Positions 1-5,924 of a DNA stretch of 5,924 nucleotides are shown here, one piece after another; the stretch's first letter is position 1; the number at the start of each line of letters is the position of its first letter. A program made the position numbers and the translations under genes. The notes below the pieces were generated by a model. The model saw nothing but the letters and a program-made list of their open reading frames with translations. It did not search any database and had not been told where the DNA came from. The stretch is from Nitrospira sp. (GTDB lineage Bacteria > Nitrospirota > Nitrospiria > Nitrospirales > Nitrospiraceae), in assembly GCA_012032965.1 (NCBI GenBank), contig JAAUPT010000126.1:1-5924 (forward strand), in the 5' to 3' direction.

Positions 1-147
1 ATGACACGTACCGTGTGAGCTCATTTCTCCTGAAAACAACGCGACGAACAACCAGACGCAACCAGCGGCACCGACCACTTGTGCAATGGTGAGGGCTCGA
101 CGCTGCCATTCCAGCCATTGACGGCCACGATTCCGCTTGATGACCAT
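1..147 (-). CDS. ftsB: Probable FtsB/septum formation initiator family protein, N-terminal part (C-terminus beyond window)
   Basis: Only the first 49 codons are visible; the frame stays open to base 1. The ATG at 147 lies 26 bases after the eno stop and is the only sensible start, since an in-frame TAA lies at 183-181. The protein begins with a basic N-terminus (MVIKRNRGRQ, with further Arg at 16-17), then a hydrophobic stretch at about residues 19-39 that should be a single membrane-spanning helix with the N-terminus in the cytoplasm, then FSGEM. This short basic tail, one helix and a following acidic/Gly segment is the layout of FtsB/DivIC proteins, which join the FtsQ-FtsL division complex. 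The family is often encoded right after eno in other bacteria, which supports the call. The diagnostic periplasmic coiled coil lies outside the window, so another small bitopic protein cannot be excluded. A weak GGTGGA about 9 bases upstream may serve as the ribosome binding site. Confidence 0.55.
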   Translation of the reverse strand, partial: MVIKRNRGRQWLEWQRRALTIAQVVGAAGCVWLFVALFSGEMSSHGTCH

Positions 148-173
148 GCTGTCAATCCACCAATCAAAATCCG

Positions 174-2906
<2,733 letters not shown>

Positions 2907-2910
<4 letters not shown>

Positions 2911-3230
2911 CCTCGCTCCACCCCTTCGTCTTGAACACGACCCCGTTCGCGCCGCATCGCTTCACGTCCAGCATCGAATGCCTCTCGCAGGACCGATCGC
3001 TTCGTGTCGACAAAGTCTTTTCCCTGATCGACTACGTCTTCAAATGCTTCACCGGCACGACCAGCAAGGTCACGAAGATCATTCTCCGCACGACGGGCAT
3101 ACCGCCGAAGCTGGTTACGCGATTCATCGCCAGATTGTGGCGCCAGCAATAATGCTGCAACCGCGCCCATCGCCGCCCCACTCAAAAACGCCAATAAGAC
3201 AGCTGCCGATGTTCCTCGATCATCCGCCAT
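2907..3230 (-). CDS. YtxH-like small membrane protein
   Basis: A 107-residue protein. After a short polar N-terminus (MADDRGTS) comes one hydrophobic helix rich in Ala, Leu and Gly (about residues 8-30), ending in [13 protein letters not shown] membrane helix followed by LAP-x-SG-x-E/D-x-R is the hallmark of the YtxH family (general stress/envelope proteins whose molecular job is not settled). The rest (about 38-100) is highly charged, without Pro, and should form a long amphipathic helix. The start is an ATG with a strong AAGGAGG eight bases upstream, located inside the end of the preceding DUF948-like gene (11-base overlap). Its TGA overlaps the gatB GTG start by 4 bases. The gene thus sits in tight coupling between another membrane protein and gatB. 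Family assignment is from motif recognition; no specific function can be read from the sequence. Confidence 0.85.
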
Positions 3231-3627
3231 TGTGTGTCCCTCCTTGATGTTTCATGCGTTCCCGCACGACGTGAGTTGCCGCCTTGATTCCTGCCACCAT
3301 GCTCGCGACATTGTTTATGAGCGTCCCGCTCGACCCACGAACGACATGATGAACCTGCTGCACTGATTCCCCAACTTCACCCACCGCGTGCAGCAAGACC
3401 GCTGCATGCCCGATACTATCCTTCGCTTGACTCGTCACATCATTTACATTCTGGCTGATGACCCGAAGTTCCGCCACGAGTCCAGGCACCTCAGTGTTCA
3501 GCTTTGACAGCAACTGTTCAGACTCGGCAACAGTTTTTCGGACTTGGATCAAAACCGGTACCAAACACCCGACCAGCACGGCGAAGGCCACGGCCACGAG
3601 CAGCACAGCGATTTCAACGATTGTCAT
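3220..3627 (-). CDS. DUF948-like single-pass membrane protein
   Basis: A 135-residue protein when started at the ATG at 3627. A hydrophobic helix at about residues 2-29 (TIVEIAVLLVAVAFAVLVGC onward) is followed by RKTVAESEQLLSKLN and a long helical, heptad-like region to about residue 120 rich in Val, Ser and Gln (ISQNVNDVTSQAKD and similar). This is the shape of DUF948/YoxC-like proteins: an N-terminal anchor plus a methyl-accepting-protein-like coiled coil, of unknown function. The tail is His- and Gly-rich. I prefer the ATG at 3627 over an in-frame GTG at 3666 because AGGAGG lies ten bases before the ATG and because the longer form puts 13 polar residues before the membrane helix. It lies 67 bases after gatA and overlaps the YtxH-like gene by 11 bases. 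DUF948 and YtxH genes often occur side by side, which supports both calls. Confidence 0.8.
   Translation of the reverse strand: MTIVEIAVLLVAVAFAVLVGCLVPVLIQVRKTVAESEQLLSKLNTEVPGLVAELRVISQNVNDVTSQAKDSIGHAAVLLHAVGEVGESVQQVHHVVRGSSGTLINNVASMVAGIKAATHVVRERMKHQGGTHNGG
3239..3245 (-). promoter_or_regulatory. Strong ribosome binding site of the YtxH-like gene
   Basis: AAGGAGG on the minus strand, eight bases before the ATG at 3230 and embedded in the last codons of the DUF948-like gene. It fixes the start and indicates that the downstream gene has its own efficient initiation despite the overlap. Confidence 0.8.
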
Positions 3628-3694
3628 AGTCGGCGATCCTCCTGCTCTCTCATCCCTTGCTCCCACTCTTTCCTGTACCCCTCACTCTGCCCTC
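3628..3694 (-). other. Short purine-rich leader between gatA and the DUF948-like gene
   Basis: On the transcribed sense strand, 49 of the 57 bases from 3694 to 3638 are A or G, with four G-runs of three or more (3690-3692, 3678-3681, 3662-3664, 3654-3656). There is no hairpin with a U-tract, so no terminator for gatA is apparent. The tract ends in the AGGAGG ribosome binding site. Confidence 0.6.
3638..3643 (-). promoter_or_regulatory. Ribosome binding site deciding the DUF948 start
   Basis: AGGAGG on the minus strand, ten bases before the ATG at 3627. The spacing is slightly long but the match is perfect; it favours this ATG over the upstream GTG at 3666, which lies on the other side of the site. 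Confidence 0.7.
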
Positions 3695-5161
3695 CTACCG
3701 TATCGTCGGCTTTTTCTGATGCCATTGTGCTGACTGCTCATAGGCATGTGCAGCCCGCAGTACGGTCTCTTCCTCGAACGCGCGCCCGATCAGCTGTAGC
3801 CCGATCGGCATTCCTGCTGTACTGAACCCACAGGGCAGCGAAATCGCCGGCAGTCCCGCCAGATTGACGGAAATCGTAAAAACATCGGACAGATACATCT
3901 GGAGCGGATCTTCGCTCTTTTCTCCTAGCTTGAATGCCGGCGTCGGCGTGGTCGGGGTGACGATCAAGTCGACTTCATTGAAAGCGGTATCAAAATCTTG
4001 ACAGACTAACGTTCGTACCGCTTGAGCCTTTCCATAGTACGCATCGTAGTACCCAGCGCTGAGCACGTACGTACCCAGCATGATCCGACGCTTGACTTCC
4101 GGTCCAAACCCCTCTTGTCTCGTCTTTATATACAGTTCGAGCAGATCTTTGGTTTCCTTCGCCCGAAATCCGAATTTCACCCCGTCGAAACGGGCAAGAT
4201 TCGAGCTGGCTTCCGCCGTTGCAATCACATAGTAGACCGCGACGGCAGCATCGGTCCTCGGTAACCGGACTTCCTTCACTTCCGCGCCAAGATGCCTCAA
4301 TTCCTCAATCGCGGACCGGACCGCCTGTTCCACTTCTGGATCAAGCCCTTCGGTAAAAAACTCCACCGGCACACCGACTCTCAGGCTTTTTAGGTCTCGC
4401 TTCTGGAGCGACTTCAGATAGTCCGGTACAGGGCGATCGATCGACGTAGAATCCAGTGGATCATGTCCCGCGATGGCCCCAAGCAGAAACGCTGCATCCG
4501 ATACGTTCCTTGTAATCGGCCCGATTTGATCCAGCGAGGAAGCAAACGCCACCAAACCATATCGCGACACCCGACCGTAGGTTGGTTTCAATCCCACAAC
4601 CCCACAGAACGCCGCAGGCTGCCTGATAGAGCCTCCTGTATCTGAGCCAAGTGCGGCCGCGCACTCTTCTGCCGCAACCGCCGCTGCTGATCCTCCACTT
4701 GATCCGCCTGGTACACACTGCAGATTCCAAGGATTCCGGCTTGGACCAAACGCGGAATTCTCCGTCGAAGATCCCATTGCAAACTCGTCCAAATTCGTCT
4801 TACCCAACAGAATGTAGTCCTGCGCCCGCAACTTGGCGATAACCGTCGCATCGTAAGGCGGCACAAAATTCTGCAACATGCGAGAGCTACAGGTCGTGGG
4901 AACGCCATCCGTACAGATGTTATCTTTGATGGCAAGAGGCATACCGCTAAGCGGCATGGTCTTCCTCCAACTCTTGAGCTTCTGATCCAAAAACTCCGCC
5001 TGCATGGATGTGGATTCTTGCGTGTGAGTGACGAAGGCTCTTACCTTCGGCTCTATCTGGCTGATGCGAAGAGAATACGCCCGCACGATCTCCGCCGCCG
5101 TCACTTCTCCTGCCTTAAACTTTCTTTGAAGCTCGATGAGGCTTAGTTTATGAAGGGACAT
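3695..5161 (-). CDS. gatA: Aspartyl/glutamyl-tRNA amidotransferase subunit A (amidase subunit)
   Basis: GatA hydrolyses glutamine and delivers ammonia through a tunnel to GatB, for amidation of Glu-tRNA(Gln) and/or Asp-tRNA(Asn). Starting at the ATG at 5161 the protein has 488 residues, normal for the family. The amidase-signature Ser-cisSer-Lys triad is intact: K79 in LAIKDNI, S154 in [11 protein letters not shown], and S178 in [12 protein letters not shown]. Other family segments are [13 protein letters not shown] (120-132), [20 protein letters not shown] (191-210), DQIGP (211-215), [10 protein letters not shown] (401-410) and [12 protein letters not shown] (434-445). The frame stays open 39 bases further to a TTG at 5200, but GatA proteins begin at MSLHKL, so the ATG at 5161 is chosen although its ribosome binding site (AGCGAG) is weak. 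It stands 103 bases after panD and ends in TAG, 67 bases before the DUF948-like gene. Confidence 0.97.
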   Translation of the reverse strand: MSLHKLSLIELQRKFKAGEVTAAEIVRAYSLRISQIEPKVRAFVTHTQESTSMQAEFLDQKLKSWRKTMPLSGMPLAIKDNICTDGVPTTCSSRMLQNFVPPYDATVIAKLRAQDYILLGKTNLDEFAMGSSTENSAFGPSRNPWNLQCVPGGSSGGSAAAVAAEECAAALGSDTGGSIRQPAAFCGVVGLKPTYGRVSRYGLVAFASSLDQIGPITRNVSDAAFLLGAIAGHDPLDSTSIDRPVPDYLKSLQKRDLKSLRVGVPVEFFTEGLDPEVEQAVRSAIEELRHLGAEVKEVRLPRTDAAVAVYYVIATAEASSNLARFDGVKFGFRAKETKDLLELYIKTRQEGFGPEVKRRIMLGTYVLSAGYYDAYYGKAQAVRTLVCQDFDTAFNEVDLIVTPTTPTPAFKLGEKSEDPLQMYLSDVFTISVNLAGLPAISLPCGFSTAGMPIGLQLIGRAFEEETVLRAAHAYEQSAQWHQKKPTIR

Positions 5162-5264
5162 GGATGGCTCGCTATCAACACATGCGGTGAGCGTGGGCAA
5201 GACGGGAGATCAGACGCCTAGCTCGGTCCAGCCTATCAGTTAACCGTCACAATCCCTATTTTTT
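5162..5264 (-). other. Intergenic spacer between panD and gatA, no clear signal
   Basis: This 103-base gap begins, on the sense strand, with a run of seven A shared with the panD stop region and contains GTTAAC. I see no stable hairpin followed by U residues, and no convincing -35/-10 pair. It is the largest gap in the window and is the most likely place for an undetected internal promoter or leader for gatA. Confidence 0.5.
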
Positions 5265-5594
5265 TCATTCACCCCGAACGATCTTTGGTGCATGCTTCTT
5301 AATCTCTTCTTCTCCATAGTACTCGTAACAGAAAATGATTATTTGGTCTCCGACCGCCGCTTTCCTCGCCGTAGGCCCGTTCAAAATGATCTCGCCCTTT
5401 CCTCGGGAGCCATTGATCGCATAGGTCATAAATCGCTCGCCATTATTCAAATTCGAGCAGACAATGGCTTCGTAAGGAAGGATACTGGCCGCTTCCATCA
5501 AGTCTTGATCAATCGTCAAGCTTCCCTCGTACTCCAGATGGGCACCTGTGACAGTTGCGCGGTGAATTTTTGAACGTAGCATTTGTCGGAACAT
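5265..5594 (-). CDS. panD: Aspartate 1-decarboxylase (pyruvoyl enzyme proenzyme)
   Basis: PanD decarboxylates L-aspartate to beta-alanine, a precursor of pantothenate and coenzyme A. It is made as an inactive proenzyme that cleaves itself between Gly24 and Ser25, turning the serine into the pyruvoyl cofactor. The 109-residue protein keeps the expected features: MLRSKIHRATVT (5-16, with K9 and H11), the cleavage site EGS (23-25), TIDQDLMEAA (27-36), R54 and the TY pair at 57-58 in NGERFMTYAI, and N72 in ILNGPTA. The residue after the processing serine is Leu (L26) where E. coli PanD has Cys. The C-terminus is shorter than the 126-residue E. coli enzyme, within the range I know for the family. 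The ATG at 5594 gives the canonical N-terminus, with only a weak GAAAAG upstream. It lies 73 bases after gatC and 103 before gatA; this position inside a gat gene cluster is uncommon and has no obvious functional link. Confidence 0.97.
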   Translation of the reverse strand: MFRQMLRSKIHRATVTGAHLEYEGSLTIDQDLMEAASILPYEAIVCSNLNNGERFMTYAINGSRGKGEIILNGPTARKAAVGDQIIIFCYEYYGEEEIKKHAPKIVRGE

Positions 5595-5602
5595 CTATAC
5601 TT

Positions 5603-5616
5603 TTCGTCATTCGTCA
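5603..5616. repeat. Tandem heptamer, two perfect copies
   Basis: TTCGTCA at 5603-5609 is repeated exactly at 5610-5616 (TGACGAA twice on the sense strand); 5617-5623 (AACGTCG) may be a decayed third copy. It lies just upstream of panD. Confidence 0.7.
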
Positions 5617-5666
5617 AACGTCGCTCGGCATTCACACGCTTCCACTCCTCAGACAGCTGTTTGACG
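5612..5666. repeat. Inverted repeat, 8-base arms
   Basis: CGTCAAAC at 5612-5619 is the exact reverse complement of GTTTGACG at 5659-5666, with 39 bases between. The arms nearly fill the gatC-panD gap, the distal one ending just before the gatC stop codon. Such a pair could form a hairpin in RNA but the loop is long; chance remains possible. Confidence 0.5.
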
Positions 5667-5667
5667 G

Positions 5668-5924
5668 CTAACGCTCCTCCAAAATTTTAGGTACAACGAA
5701 CCCGTCTGCTTCGCGCTCCGGCGCGTTCGCTAGAGCCTTATCCGAAGTCAGTGATGGGCGTGTGACATCTTCTCGAAATACATTCACTTGGCCCATGACG
5801 GTCGAGGTCGGTTCGACCCCCGTCGTCTCATACTGATTCAACTTGTCAACGTGCGTGAGAATCTGACTCAATTGTTTGGCAAACGTGTCCTTCTCAGCTG
5901 GCGTCACGGCCAATCGTGCCAACT
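5668..5924 (-). CDS. gatC: Aspartyl/glutamyl-tRNA amidotransferase subunit C, C-terminal part (start beyond window)
   Basis: GatC is the small subunit that wraps around GatA and GatB and stabilises the amidotransferase. About 84 codons are visible, running off the right edge. The segment LARLAVTPAEKDTFAKQLSQ, then ILTHVDKLNQ, is the conserved N-terminal helical part of the family; it is followed by the typical TTGVEPT stretch, then VNVFREDV, the Pro-rich turn and APEREADGFVVPKILEE, the conserved C-terminus that inserts between the other subunits. A TTG at 5922-5920 could be mistaken for a start, but it encodes the Leu of the conserved LARLA segment; roughly ten residues of the true N-terminus should lie outside the window. 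It ends in TAG at 5670-5668. It is the first visible gene of the gatC-panD-gatA order. Confidence 0.95.
   Translation of the reverse strand, partial: LARLAVTPAEKDTFAKQLSQILTHVDKLNQYETTGVEPTSTVMGQVNVFREDVTRPSLTSDKALANAPEREADGFVVPKILEER

Larger units (their letters stand above)
5595..5667 (-). other. Intergenic spacer between gatC and panD with short repeats
   Basis: A 73-base gap. It carries two adjacent perfect copies of a heptamer and one pair of 8-base inverted arms (annotated separately). No U-tract follows the inverted pair on the sense strand, so this is not a standard terminator. No clear promoter was recognised. Confidence 0.55.

Noticed and set aside
3664..3666. GTG as the start of the DUF948-like gene
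   Set aside because: The ATG at 3627 has a perfect AGGAGG upstream and places the membrane helix right at the N-terminus; the GTG form adds a polar, unconserved-looking extension.
4588..4935. 115-codon open frame on the minus strand inside gatA
   Set aside because: It is a second frame of the conserved gatA amidase-signature region; the gatA frame has all catalytic motifs.
5259..5265. Run of seven T on the plus strand next to the panD stop as a possible terminator
   Set aside because: On the panD sense strand it is a run of A, not U, and for plus-strand transcripts no GC-rich hairpin precedes it and no plus-strand gene exists.
5595..5625. TTGACG followed by TATAGA as a promoter for panD
   Set aside because: The spacing is only about 12 bases, too short for a normal promoter, and the TATAGA would overlap the panD start codon.

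Overview
This window is an ordinary chromosomal housekeeping block. All recognisable genes lie on the minus strand, so transcription runs from high to low coordinates. In that order they are gatC (start outside the window), panD, gatA, a DUF948-like membrane protein, a YtxH-like membrane protein, gatB, eno, and the first 49 codons of a small single-pass membrane protein that is probably FtsB/septum formation initiator. Coding density is high. The longest gene-free stretch is about 100 bases, and there is no tRNA, rRNA, mobile element or CRISPR array.

Organism: protein sequence style, moderate GC content (judged by eye, not counted) and the arrangement fit a Gram-negative environmental bacterium. 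My best guess is a Nitrospira-like member of Nitrospirota. This rests on recall of how those proteins look and not on any search, so treat it as moderate confidence at best. Having the complete GatCAB amidotransferase suggests that the organism makes Gln-tRNA(Gln) and/or Asn-tRNA(Asn) by transamidation.

Layout: bases 5924-5668 hold the C-terminal part of gatC. Bases 5594-5265 hold panD, which makes beta-alanine for pantothenate and CoA. Bases 5161-3695 hold gatA. Bases 3627-3220 and 3230-2907 hold two small predicted inner-membrane proteins that overlap each other by 11 bases. The second overlaps gatB (2910-1480) by 4 bases in a GTGA junction, which points to translational coupling. eno (1460-174) follows 19 bases after gatB, and the putative ftsB (147-1, cut by the window edge) follows 26 bases after eno. 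No convincing intrinsic terminator or internal promoter was seen, so the set could be one long operon.

Points of interest are modest. The gatC, gatA and gatB genes are split by panD and by a coupled pair of envelope-type genes. PanD has Leu right after its processing serine. Three starts need correction from the longest reading frame (gatA, DUF948, gatC). A tandem heptamer and an inverted repeat lie between gatC and panD, and a strongly purine-rich leader precedes the DUF948 gene. I did not find evidence for a new biological system here.
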